The notes under the pieces were generated by a model that had not been told where the DNA came from, searched no databases, and saw only the letters and a list, made by a program, of their open reading frames with translations. A DNA stretch of 64,000 nt. It comes from Candidatus Eiseniibacteriota bacterium (GTDB taxonomy: Bacteria; Eisenbacteria; RBG-16-71-46). The DNA lies in contig JACRIW010000031.1 in assembly GCA_016215625.1 (NCBI GenBank), forward strand, positions 54,642 to 118,641, in the 5' to 3' direction. A program made the translations under genes and the position numbers. Shown in pieces: positions 25,615-34,137 of the stretch (positions are counted from its first letter, which is position 1; every line of letters begins with the position of its first letter).

Positions 25615-27512
25615 GGCAGCATCTCCCGCAGCGTGATCGTGTGCTTCGACTTCTTCTTGCCGTCGCGCCGCGATTCGACCTTCACGCGCGAGCCGTCGGC
25701 GCCCTGCTCGAGCAGCGCGTCGAGCTGCGAAAGCGTGTACGACGCGGCGGGCTTGCCCTGCACGCGCACGAGCTCGTCGCCGTCGCGCAGGCCCGCGGCG
25801 TGCGCGGGCGAGCCCGGCAGCACCGAGAGCGCGAGCACCTTGCCGCCCTCGCGCCCCACGAGCATGCCGCTGCGCGAGAGCGCGTCGCGCGAGCCGAAGC
25901 GGGCGCCCGGCTCGAGCCAGATCCGGCGGTGGTCGTAGTCCAGCGTCAGCCGGAAGCGCTCGAGCACGCGATTGCCGATGTTGCCCGCGAACTCCTCGCT
26001 CGCGAACGCGCCCTCGGCCGCGCGCGCCACCGACACCATCGGCGCGTCCCAGGCGTACGGGCCGATCGCCATCTTGCCCAGCCGTCCGTAGCGCGTCGTG
26101 AAGTGCCCGCCGAAGCCGACGCCCTCGACGTCGCGCGCGCCGACGAGCTTCTCCTCGAGACCGTGCTTGCTCGCGAACGGTCCGTGGATGTCCACGGTCG
26201 AGCTGCTGCCGACGTCGATGCGGAAGACGCCAGTGTACGCGCCGTCGATCGTCGCGGTCACGCCCGGCACGACGCCGTTCATGACCATGGGCAGCGGCTG
26301 CTCCTTGCCGGCGTACGCGAACGTCGCCGGGTCGTGCAGCGTGAGCACGCCCTCGTCGTAGTCGATCGTGACCACGAAGCGGCTGATGAAGTCGTAGCCG
26401 AGCACGCCGGCCATCTCGTTCCAGAAGTAGGCCGAGAACGCCGGAGCGACCGACATGACCGCGAGCTTGGGGCCCGCGATCGACACGCCGGTGTCGCCGG
26501 GCCCGTGCACGGCGATCGAGTCGAGCGTCACGAACGACGCGCTGCCCGCCGCGCCCGCGCCCTGCGCCTGCATGAAGCCCTCGCCCTCGAGCCCGATGCT
26601 CGCCGCGTACGTGCTGTCGAGCACGCTGATCGTGGCGCCCGTGTCGAACAGGAAGTCCGCGGGCGGCGCGCCGTTGACCGACGCGCGCATCCAGACGTGG
26701 CGCGCGGCGTAGTCGAACGGCAGCTTCAGCACGCCGCTCGCGCCGCGCCAGCGCACGGTGGACACGCCCACCGGCAGCGGCGGGTCGAACGCGAGGCCCG
26801 CCGTGTTCACGTTCGTCGCGAACGAGTCCGCGACGCTGCGCAGGCGGTTCGCGGGCATGTTGCTGATGCCCGACTCGTTCACGAACGCGCGCAGCCGGCC
26901 TCCGGCCCTGCGCCAGTCCGAGAAGTCCGTGGCGATCTGGTTCTGGTCGCGCGGCGCCTCCATGCGCGCGAGCAGCCCGGTCGCGTCGGCGAACCACAGC
27001 CGGCGCGGCTTGAGCGCTTCGGCGCCCGGCGCCTGCATGGCGAGCACGGTGTAGGTGGCCGCGCCCTCCTTCTCGTGGCCCGCGACCGTGATCGTGCCAC
27101 CGCCGTGGCCCGGCTCCGCCCAGCGCTCGAGCTCGAACCAGTTCGACGCGAGCGCCTCGGTCAGGTCCTGGTCGGTGAGCGTGACGACGCGGCCTGTGGT
27201 GGGATCGGTGCGCCAGGCCGTACGGCCGCGCGAGCCCTCGGAAAGCTTGAACGGCCCGAGCTCGGTGCGCGCGTAGTGCAGGTCGGGGCGCACGGACCAC
27301 GTTTCGATCGTGCCGGAGAAGCCGAAGCCGCCGAGCCGGGCGCGGGTGTAGAGCGAGCTTTCGGCCGCGAACGCGGCCGCGCCGCCCGTGGCTTCCACGT
27401 AGCGGCGGATGACCTGATCGGCCTCGGGTGTCGTGGCGGCGTCCACCTGCGGCGCGAGGGCGAGCGCGAACAGCGCCGCCAGCGCCAACGGGCGCCAGAA
27501 CGATCGGGGCAT
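25611..27512 (-). CDS. Secreted retropepsin-like aspartyl protease with PDZ domain
   Basis: 633 residues. Signal peptide (ending QVDA, about residue 25), an N-terminal lipoprotein-localisation-like domain to about 230, a first retropepsin lobe with FLFDTGATISVL (Asp290), a second lobe with FRIDVGSSSTVDI (Asp433; the T of the active triad is replaced by V), and a C-terminal PDZ domain (LPGSPAHAAGLRDGDELVRV). Retropepsins normally act as pairs of such lobes, so one chain may make its own pseudo-dimer. The ATG at 27512 is preceded by AAGGAGAG. It is coupled to the downstream lipoprotein gene. Confidence 0.85.
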   Translation of the reverse strand: MPRSFWRPLALAALFALALAPQVDAATTPEADQVIRRYVEATGGAAAFAAESSLYTRARLGGFGFSGTIETWSVRPDLHYARTELGPFKLSEGSRGRTAWRTDPTTGRVVTLTDQDLTEALASNWFELERWAEPGHGGGTITVAGHEKEGAATYTVLAMQAPGAEALKPRRLWFADATGLLARMEAPRDQNQIATDFSDWRRAGGRLRAFVNESGISNMPANRLRSVADSFATNVNTAGLAFDPPLPVGVSTVRWRGASGVLKLPFDYAARHVWMRASVNGAPPADFLFDTGATISVLDSTYAASIGLEGEGFMQAQGAGAAGSASFVTLDSIAVHGPGDTGVSIAGPKLAVMSVAPAFSAYFWNEMAGVLGYDFISRFVVTIDYDEGVLTLHDPATFAYAGKEQPLPMVMNGVVPGVTATIDGAYTGVFRIDVGSSSTVDIHGPFASKHGLEEKLVGARDVEGVGFGGHFTTRYGRLGKMAIGPYAWDAPMVSVARAAEGAFASEEFAGNIGNRVLERFRLTLDYDHRRIWLEPGARFGSRDALSRSGMLVGREGGKVLALSVLPGSPAHAAGLRDGDELVRVQGKPAASYTLSQLDALLEQGADGSRVKVESRRDGKKKSKHTITLREMLP

Positions 27513-27711
27513 GACTCTCCTTGGGGGGATGTCCGGGAACCTGAAAGTGGCGGGGAGTGTACCCAAGAGCGGGCGGCAAGCATCACCAATCTTCCGAGCA
27601 CGGGTGTCCGGGATACCGGCGCGGCAGCGCGCGGAGTGATTGCGGCCGCCCGGCGGACCGTGCTACCAGTCCGGGCGAAGGACCTCCCCGGCATCCACGA
27701 AAGGACTCTTG

Positions 27712-28203
27712 ATGAAGCTCAAGCTGGCCCCTGCACTGCTTCTGGCGGCGTTGCTGCCCACCACCGCGCTCGCCGCGGGCTCCTCGTTCCAGACCTACGG
27801 ACCCCACATCGGCTTCAGCAGCGGCCCGAGCCAGCTCGTGCTCGGCGGCCAGCTGCAGATGGGCGACGTCGCCCCGAGCATCGACTTCGTGCCGTCGGTG
27901 GACCTCGGCCTCGGCGACGGTGGCACGATCTTGTCGCTGAACGGCGACTTCCACTACCGCTTCACGATCTCCGGCGCGACCTGGCAGCCGTACGCCGGTG
28001 GCGGCGTGGCGATCCACTTCGTGTCGGTGGACAACTCGGGCCCCGGCGGCGACGCCAGCGACACCGTGGCCGGCGGCACGGCCGTGTTCGGCGCCGACGT
28101 GCCGACCAAGTCCGGCAGCCGGTTCTTCGTCGAAGGCAAGATCGGCCTCGGCGACGGCCCCGACTTCAAGGCCATCGCGGGCTGGCACTTCGGCCGCAAG
28201 TAG
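27712..28203 (+). CDS. Small outer-membrane beta-barrel-like protein
   Basis: 163 residues: signal peptide (MKLKLAPALLLAALLPTTALA), then about eight strands of alternating pattern (GTILSLNGDFHYRFTISG, WQPYAGGGVAIHFVSV, RFFVEGKIGLGDGPDFKAIAGW). It resembles OmpW/OmpA-type small barrels. An ATG at 27712 follows AAAGGA about eight bases ahead. Function unknown. Confidence 0.75.
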   Translation: MKLKLAPALLLAALLPTTALAAGSSFQTYGPHIGFSSGPSQLVLGGQLQMGDVAPSIDFVPSVDLGLGDGGTILSLNGDFHYRFTISGATWQPYAGGGVAIHFVSVDNSGPGGDASDTVAGGTAVFGADVPTKSGSRFFVEGKIGLGDGPDFKAIAGWHFGRK

Positions 28204-28246
28204 CGCTCCCGCCGCCGAGCGCGGCGAGACACGAGCCACGAGACAC

Positions 28247-28281
28247 ATCGCCGGAGCGGCCCCGAGGGCTGCTCCGGCGAT
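28247..28281. terminator. Hairpin between convergent genes
   Basis: ATCGCCGGAGC (28247-28257) pairs perfectly with 28271-28281 around a 13-base loop. No T run follows, so it may only stabilise the ends of the two convergent transcripts. Confidence 0.55.
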
Positions 28282-28313
28282 GGTGAGTTCGGGCGGGGGG
28301 CTCGTCGCGGCGT

Positions 28314-30191
28314 TCAGCTCGCGCCCTTCACCTTCTCCAATCGCTTCACGAACTCCGCCGGTCCCATGAAGCCTTCGACGCGCGCCTCGCGCACCTCGGC
28401 GCCGCTCTTGGCCACGAACACGATCGTGGGCACGCCGGTGATGCCGAACTTCTTGCGATAGCCCTCGGCTTCCGCGGAGTCGTAGTGCGTCAGGTCCACG
28501 ACGTACGCGTCGAAGTCGCGCGCGGCGGCGACGACCGCCTTGTCGGGGAACGTCTGCAGCTCGAGCTCGTGACAGGGCACGCACCAGTTGGCCGAGAAGT
28601 CGATCAGCACGGGACGGCCCGCGGCGAGCGAGGACTGCAGTGCGGCCTCGCTGTACGGGCGGAACACGATCGTGCGCGCAGCCATGGTCGTCAGCTGCAG
28701 CACGAACCACACGCCCGCGATCACCGCGAGCGTGCCGCCCACGCGCTTGAGCGCCTTGAAGCCGGGGCGCGCGTTCGCGCTTTTTTCCATGAAGCCCAGG
28801 TAGAGCCCGCCCAGCATGAGCGCGGCGGGCAGGATCCACGCGGCCAGCTTGGGCGCCACGCCGATCAGCGCGTAGTACAGGCCCATGCTCGCGAGCAGCA
28901 CGCCGAAGAACTTCTTGATCCAGTCCATCCAGTCGCCGGACTTGGGCAACGTCTGCAGCAGGCTCGAGAACGCGGCGAGGAACAGGTACGGGAACCCGAG
29001 GCCGAGCGACAGCGTGAACATGGCCTGCAGCCCGAACAGCGCGCTGCCCTTCTGCGCGATGATCGCGAGCAGCGCCACCACGAACGGCCCGACGCACGGC
29101 GCGGCGATCACGCCGACCGCGAGGCCCGACACGAACAGCCCGGCGATCGAGCCGGTGTTCGCGCCGCCGACCTTGTCGAGTACCCACGTGGGCGCCTGCA
29201 TCTCGTACACGCCGAACATGGACAGCGACAGCGCCACGAGCAGCAGCCCGAGCCCGACGTTCACGAGCGGGTTCTGCAGCGCCTGCCCGAACAGCCCGCC
29301 GGTCAGCCCGGCGACCACGCCGAGCGCCGAGTACGTCACGCAGATGCCGAGCACGTACACGACGGCGTTCGTGAGCACCTTGGGCAGCGGCTCCTTGCGG
29401 CGCGCGCCGAAGATCGAAACGGTGATGCCGAGCATGGGGAACACGCACGGCGTCAGGTTGAGCGCGAGGCCGCCGAGGAAGAGCGCGAGGAACCACCACA
29501 GCCCGCCCTTGCCGAGCGCGTCCTGCAATCCCTGCGCGGCGCCGGTCGCGGGCGGAGGTGCGTTCTCGCCGCCCTCGGGCATGGCCGTCGTGAAGCCTTC
29601 GGAGGGCTCGGCGCCTCCGGCGCCGCTGTCGGCGAGCGTGTCACTCGACACCGCGCTGTCGGGGTTCGCGGCCGCGGCGATGGCTTCGGCGCCGGGTTCG
29701 ACGCCGCCCGTCACGGTGACGTCGACCGTGAACGGCACCTTGGTCGGGGCGAGACAGACCTGGTCGTTGCAGCCCTGGTAGGCGACGGTGCCCTTCAGCG
29801 TGTGCGTGCCGTTCTCGGCGGTCGCGCTCGCGGTGAGCGGCAGCGTCACTTCGGTCGCGCCGTCCCACACGAACAGCTCGGAGTCCTCGAACGCGAACTT
29901 CTGCTTCTTCGGCGCCGGGTACTTCGGCTTGCCCGCGGCGACGCCGTGCCCGGCGGCGATCGTGACGGTCGTGGGGATGTTGTAGTCGAGCGCCGGCGGG
30001 TTGGCGTTGATGTGCCAGCCGTTCAGCACGTCGAGCCGCACCTTCACGGTCGCGGTCGCGCCGGGCGTGAGCTTCACGGCGCCCGCGGACGCCTTGACCA
30101 GATCGCTCGCGGCCGGCGTCGCGCCTTCCTGCGCGATCGCCACGCCCACCCACACCATCAGCGCCACGCACATCGCCCACAGTCGCTTCAT
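28314..30191 (-). CDS. dsbD: Thiol:disulfide interchange protein DsbD
   Basis: 625 residues. The order is a signal peptide, the N-terminal DsbD-alpha-like domain with its Cys pair in [13 protein letters not shown] (about residues 140-150), an eight-helix CcdA-like core with the two membrane Cys in LTPCVFPM and AAPCVGPF, and a C-terminal thioredoxin domain with WCVPC (Cys537/Cys540). It moves electrons from cytoplasmic thioredoxin to periplasmic proteins, for isomerases or cytochrome c making. The ATG overlaps the stop of the DUF255 gene (30188-30191), so a joint redox role is likely. Confidence 0.94.
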   Translation of the reverse strand: MKRLWAMCVALMVWVGVAIAQEGATPAASDLVKASAGAVKLTPGATATVKVRLDVLNGWHINANPPALDYNIPTTVTIAAGHGVAAGKPKYPAPKKQKFAFEDSELFVWDGATEVTLPLTASATAENGTHTLKGTVAYQGCNDQVCLAPTKVPFTVDVTVTGGVEPGAEAIAAAANPDSAVSSDTLADSGAGGAEPSEGFTTAMPEGGENAPPPATGAAQGLQDALGKGGLWWFLALFLGGLALNLTPCVFPMLGITVSIFGARRKEPLPKVLTNAVVYVLGICVTYSALGVVAGLTGGLFGQALQNPLVNVGLGLLLVALSLSMFGVYEMQAPTWVLDKVGGANTGSIAGLFVSGLAVGVIAAPCVGPFVVALLAIIAQKGSALFGLQAMFTLSLGLGFPYLFLAAFSSLLQTLPKSGDWMDWIKKFFGVLLASMGLYYALIGVAPKLAAWILPAALMLGGLYLGFMEKSANARPGFKALKRVGGTLAVIAGVWFVLQLTTMAARTIVFRPYSEAALQSSLAAGRPVLIDFSANWCVPCHELELQTFPDKAVVAAARDFDAYVVDLTHYDSAEAEGYRKKFGITGVPTIVFVAKSGAEVREARVEGFMGPAEFVKRLEKVKGAS

Positions 30192-32251
30192 CGGTTCTCC
30201 CCTTGCGAATCGAGCTCGGCCGCCAGCTCCTCCGGCGTCTGCACCGGAAGCCGGCAGCGGTGATGCACACAGACGTACGCGGTGGGTCGCCCCTCGCGCG
30301 CGGGCAGCGACGCGGCGAACGGCGCGAGCGCCGCGAGAGCCGCGCGCGTCGCGTCCTCCACCACGATCAGGTCCTGGAACGGCCGGAACTGGGAGTCATA
30401 CACCGCGAGCAGGGATTCGCGCTCGGGCGAAGGCTCACCTTTCACCACGACGTGACCGGCCGGTTGCGCGCTCTCGATCATGGCCGCGACCAGCTGCGGC
30501 ATGGCCCACGCGCTCCCGGCGAGCCGGGTGGCATGGTAGTCCAGCGTGCGGTCCGCCTTCACCTGCAGGTCCTCGCGGTTCGTCAGCCGGGCCAGTCGCA
30601 GCAGCACGTGGGCGGCGATCGAGTTGCCGGCGGTCTCGGCGCCGTCGAAGCCGTCCTTCATCCGGATGGGGGTGCCTCCGGCACCCTCGGAGTCGGCGGC
30701 GGGGCTCTCGAAACACGCGCCGTGTTCGTCGTCCCACAGCCGTTCGAGCATGGCGTCGGTGATCGCGACGGCGCGCTCGAGCCAGCGCGCGTCGTGCGTG
30801 GTCGCGAACAGCTCCACGCAGCCGCGCGCGAAGTGCGCGTAGTCGTCGAGCTGGCCCGCGCCCTTCGCCTCGCCCTCGCGCCAGCGGCGCAGCAGCGCGC
30901 CGGACTTCGGCTCGCGCAGCTCCTCCCACACGAACTCCGCGGCGCGCACCGCGGCTTCGGCCCACGAAGGCTCGCCCAGCGCACGCGCGCCGCGCGAGAG
31001 CGCGGCGATCATCATGCCGTTCCACGCGGTGAGCACCTTGTCGTCGAGGTGCGGCCGCACGCGCTTCGACCGCACGGCGAGCAGCGCCTCGCGCGCACGC
31101 GCGAGCGTCGCGGCGGCTTCGCTCGACGGCTCGCGCACGAGGTTGAGGATGCTCGTGCCGTGCTCGAAGTTGCCCCGCTCGGTCACGCCCCAGTGCTCGG
31201 CGACGGTGTGCGCCTCATCGGGCGGCAGCGCCCCGGCGAGCTGCGCGGGCGTCCACACGTAGAAGCGGCCTTCTTCGCCTTCGCTGTCGGCGTCCTCGCC
31301 ACAGAAGAACGCGCCGCGCTCCGACGTGAGGTCGCGCTTCACGTACGTCACGATCCCGCGCGCGACCTCGGCCCAGCGCGCGTCGCGCGTGACGAGCCAG
31401 CCGTCCACGTACGCGTCGAGGATCAGCGCCTGGTCGTAGAGCATCTTCTCGAAGTGCGGCACGAGCCATTCGCGGTCGGTCGAGTAGCGGTGGAACCCGC
31501 CACCCAGCTGGTCGTGAATGCCGCCCGCGCGCATGGCTTCCAACTGGTGCATCGCCATCGCGCGCGCCTGCTCGCGCGTCGCGGGATCGGCCGCCCACCA
31601 GCGCAGCAGGAAGTGCAGGTTCACCGTGCTCGGGAACTTGGGCGCGCCGCCGAAGCCGCCCTCCGCCGCGTCGTACGAGCGCGCGAGCGCGGCGGCGCAC
31701 TGCGCGATCAGCTCGTCGCGCGACTCCTCGCCCTCGCCGGGCGCGGCGAGCGAGCGCACGAGATCGAGCACCTGCGCGCCGCCGGCCTCGATCTGCTCGC
31801 GTTGCTCGAGCCACGCGCCGTGGATGCGCGCGAGGATGTCGTCCATGCCGGGCATGCCGCGGCGCGACGTCGGCGGGAAGTACGTGCCGCCCCAGAACGG
31901 CGCGCGCTCCGGCGTGAGGAACACGTTGAGCGGCCAGCCACCGCCCATGCGCATCGCCTGCATCGCGGTCATGTACACGCGGTCCACGTCGGGGCGCTCT
32001 TCGCGGTCCACCTTGATGCACACGTAGTGCGCGTTCAGCAGTTCGGCGATGCGCGCGTCCTCGAACGACTCGCGCTCCATGACGTGGCACCAGTGGCACG
32101 TCGAGTAGCCGATGGAGAGGAAGATCGGCTTGTCCTCGGCACGCGCGCGCGCGAACGCTTCTTCGCCCCACGGATACCAGTCCACGGGGTTGTGCGCGTG
32201 CTGCAGCAGGTACGGCGACTTCTCGCGGGCGAGCCGGTTGGGGGCGTGCAT
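30188..32251 (-). CDS. DUF255 thioredoxin-domain protein (YyaL/SSP411 family)
   Basis: 687 residues. It opens with the family hallmark [19 protein letters not shown], then the thioredoxin-like site [10 protein letters not shown] (Cys52/Cys55), and a long (alpha/alpha)6 glycosidase-like C-terminal region (about 190-687) with [13 protein letters not shown] and [13 protein letters not shown]. Relatives are found in all domains but the enzyme activity is not known. The ATG at 32251 starts the conserved motif directly; a longer frame to 32299 adds only unconserved residues. Coupled to DsbD. Confidence 0.93.
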   Translation of the reverse strand: MHAPNRLAREKSPYLLQHAHNPVDWYPWGEEAFARARAEDKPIFLSIGYSTCHWCHVMERESFEDARIAELLNAHYVCIKVDREERPDVDRVYMTAMQAMRMGGGWPLNVFLTPERAPFWGGTYFPPTSRRGMPGMDDILARIHGAWLEQREQIEAGGAQVLDLVRSLAAPGEGEESRDELIAQCAAALARSYDAAEGGFGGAPKFPSTVNLHFLLRWWAADPATREQARAMAMHQLEAMRAGGIHDQLGGGFHRYSTDREWLVPHFEKMLYDQALILDAYVDGWLVTRDARWAEVARGIVTYVKRDLTSERGAFFCGEDADSEGEEGRFYVWTPAQLAGALPPDEAHTVAEHWGVTERGNFEHGTSILNLVREPSSEAAATLARAREALLAVRSKRVRPHLDDKVLTAWNGMMIAALSRGARALGEPSWAEAAVRAAEFVWEELREPKSGALLRRWREGEAKGAGQLDDYAHFARGCVELFATTHDARWLERAVAITDAMLERLWDDEHGACFESPAADSEGAGGTPIRMKDGFDGAETAGNSIAAHVLLRLARLTNREDLQVKADRTLDYHATRLAGSAWAMPQLVAAMIESAQPAGHVVVKGEPSPERESLLAVYDSQFRPFQDLIVVEDATRAALAALAPFAASLPAREGRPTAYVCVHHRCRLPVQTPEELAAELDSQGENR

Positions 32252-32344
32252 GGCCGGAAAGTATGCCCGGGCCGGCGCCCCGGCGTTGTCAGGAATCACG
32301 CGCCGGACGGCCGCGACCGCGCCGGTCGCGGCGAGACCGCGAAA

Positions 32345-32872
32345 TCAGCGCCCGCGCAGGCCGTCCTCGCCCCAGAGCGAGCCCACGAGCCAGCCGGCCA
32401 CGATCGCGATGGCCGCGAGCGAGCCCGCGACCGCCCACCACGTGTACTGCGCCGCGGGCCCGCTCAGCGCCAACGCGGGCATCGTCCACTGGAACGCCCG
32501 GCCGGGGGTGAGCAGTTCGGCGATGCGCGCCGGGTCGAACCCGACGCTCGCCGCCAGGGTGAGCAGCGCCGCACCCGAAGCCGCGGCCGCGAGCACGGGC
32601 ACGTTCACCACGTCGCGCCACGTCGAGCGCGGCACGGCGACGGGCGCCACGCGCACCTGCGGCGTCGCGGCGACTCGCGCCATGATCGTGTCCGTGAAGC
32701 GGTCGCCGGGAGCGCTCGCGCCCCCTTCGGAGGCGAGCATGCGTTCGCGCGAGCGCGCGGCGGCGAACGCCTGCGTGCAGCGCGCGCAGTGCGCGGCGTG
32801 ACGGAACGCCTCTTCGGGCAGGTGGTCACCGCCCGTCTCGTTCAGCAGTCGCGCGAACAGTTCGCAGTTCAT
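32345..32872 (-). CDS. Anti-sigma factor-like membrane protein with zinc finger
   Basis: 175 residues. A ZAS-type motif HAAHCARC (His25, Cys29, Cys32) lies in the cytoplasmic N-terminus, followed by two hydrophobic helices (about residues 95-112 and 145-165). It overlaps by four bases with the upstream ECF sigma factor gene, the standard sigma/anti-sigma pairing, so it most likely holds the sigma factor inactive at the membrane. What signal releases it is not visible. Confidence 0.85.
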   Translation of the reverse strand: MNCELFARLLNETGGDHLPEEAFRHAAHCARCTQAFAAARSRERMLASEGGASAPGDRFTDTIMARVAATPQVRVAPVAVPRSTWRDVVNVPVLAAAASGAALLTLAASVGFDPARIAELLTPGRAFQWTMPALALSGPAAQYTWWAVAGSLAAIAIVAGWLVGSLWGEDGLRGR

Positions 32873-33468
32873 CGCTCTTCACTCCTTTGCTGCCGCCAGG
32901 CCTCGCGCAGCGCGGCGCGCGCGCGGTGCAGGTGCGTCTTGAAGGTGTTCTCGGGCAAGCCCATCACCATCGCGGCCTGCGCGATCGAGCGGTCCTCGAA
33001 GTAGAACAGCACGACGGCCGCGCGCTGCTGCGGCGAGAGCGCCTCGAGCAGCCGCTCGGCGAACGGCTCGGCCGCGCCGCCCGACTCGTGCTCCGGCGCC
33101 GCGCGCAGCGGTGCGTCGGCCGCCACGGCCTCCTCGCGCCGGCGCCGCGCCTTCGCTTCGGCGAGCCGGTCGAGCGCGCGCCGCCACACGATCCGGTGCA
33201 GCCACGTGGAGAAGCTCGCGTCACCGCGAAAGGTCGGGAGCGCCGCCCAGGCTTTCACGAACGCGTCCTGTGCCACTTCCTCGGCGTCCGCTCCCGAGCG
33301 CAGCACGCGCAGCGCGAGCGCGTACGCGCGCGCGCGATGCGACTCGACGAGCACGCGGAACGCCGCGGTGTCCCCGCGCTGCGCGCGCGCGATCACCTGC
33401 CGCTCGTCCGGCGGCACCGGGACGAGCGGTGCGGGCGGAGCGCTCTCGAAGCCCGTGAGCATGGCCAT
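32869..33468 (-). CDS. RNA polymerase ECF sigma-70 factor
   Basis: 199 residues with sigma region 2 (FRVLVESHRARAYALALRVLRSGADAEEVAQDAFVKAW and FRGDASFSTWLHRIVWRRALD) and region 4 (LSPQQRAAVVLFYFEDRSIAQAAMVMGLPENTFKTHLHRARAAL). The longest frame runs to 33639, but the extra N-terminus is Pro/Ala-rich and unlike the family, so I used the ATG at 33468; the ATG at 33462 is also possible and no clear ribosome site decides between them. It pairs with the anti-sigma gene after it and is divergent from the small membrane gene at 33634. Confidence 0.9.
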   Translation of the reverse strand: MAMLTGFESAPPAPLVPVPPDERQVIARAQRGDTAAFRVLVESHRARAYALALRVLRSGADAEEVAQDAFVKAWAALPTFRGDASFSTWLHRIVWRRALDRLAEAKARRRREEAVAADAPLRAAPEHESGGAAEPFAERLLEALSPQQRAAVVLFYFEDRSIAQAAMVMGLPENTFKTHLHRARAALREAWRQQRSEER

Positions 33469-33633
33469 CGCGTCTTGGACGGCGCCGCCGGCCGGGGAAG
33501 TTTCGCCCGCGCCGGAATCCCCGGCTGAAACCGGAGGCGGCCCCGGCTCCGTCCAAGGGGCGTGATCGGCAGGACCCGCCCGGCGCACGGTGCGCGGCGG
33601 AGTCACGAGCGAACGCCCCGAAGGAGGAGCGCG

Positions 33634-34056
33634 ATGCACGGAGAAGATGTCGGAGCCATGGTGATCGTCGGTGGCGTGATGCTGGGCGGCCTGAGCATCG
33701 GCGGAGGGTTCCTTTCGGCCATCCTACGTTCCCGCCAGCGCCAGAGCATCGCCGAAATGATCCAGCGCGAGCGCATCGCGATGATCGAGCGCGGCACCGA
33801 GCCCGACAAGCTCCCGGCCATGCAGTCGCACCCGCTGTGGGCCGCGGTCGAGAACGGCGCCGTGACCGAGCGCCAGCTCGCGGCGCGCCGCCGCCAGGGG
33901 CTGATCGTCGCGGGCCTGCTGTTCACGTGCTTCGGGCTCGCGCTCGGGCTGCTGCTCGCGAAGCTCGCGGGCGACAACGTGTGGGCGGTCGGGGCGCTGC
34001 CGCTGTCCATCGGCGTGGCGCTGCTGCTCTCGTCGAGCTTCATCAAGGCCGAGTAG
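33634..34056 (+). CDS. Small membrane protein, DUF6249-like
   Basis: 140 residues. One N-terminal helix (GAMVIVGGVMLGGLSIGGGFLSAIL), a basic cytoplasmic linker (RSRQRQSIAEMIQRERIAMIERG) and two C-terminal helices (LIVAGLLFTCFGLALGLLL and GALPLSIGVALLLSSSF) match the layout of small proteins often found next to ECF sigma genes. AAGGAGGAG lies just before the ATG, a very strong site. It is divergent from the sigma factor and may belong to its regulon, which is an inference. Confidence 0.78.
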   Translation: MHGEDVGAMVIVGGVMLGGLSIGGGFLSAILRSRQRQSIAEMIQRERIAMIERGTEPDKLPAMQSHPLWAAVENGAVTERQLAARRRQGLIVAGLLFTCFGLALGLLLAKLAGDNVWAVGALPLSIGVALLLSSSFIKAE

Positions 34057-34081
34057 CGGCTCCCCTTTCCGCGGGGATACG

Positions 34082-34119
34082 ACGACGCGGCGCCCCGGCA
34101 CTTCGGGACGCCGCGTCGT
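34082..34119. terminator. Strong hairpin between convergent genes
   Basis: ACGACGCGGCG (34082-34092) pairs with 34109-34119 and CCCG/CGGG extend it inward (34094-34097 with 34104-34107) around a six-base loop. It lies between stops of the 33634-34056 gene and the M28 peptidase gene. Confidence 0.65.
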
Positions 34120-34137
34120 GCGTTCGTCGGACCGGCG

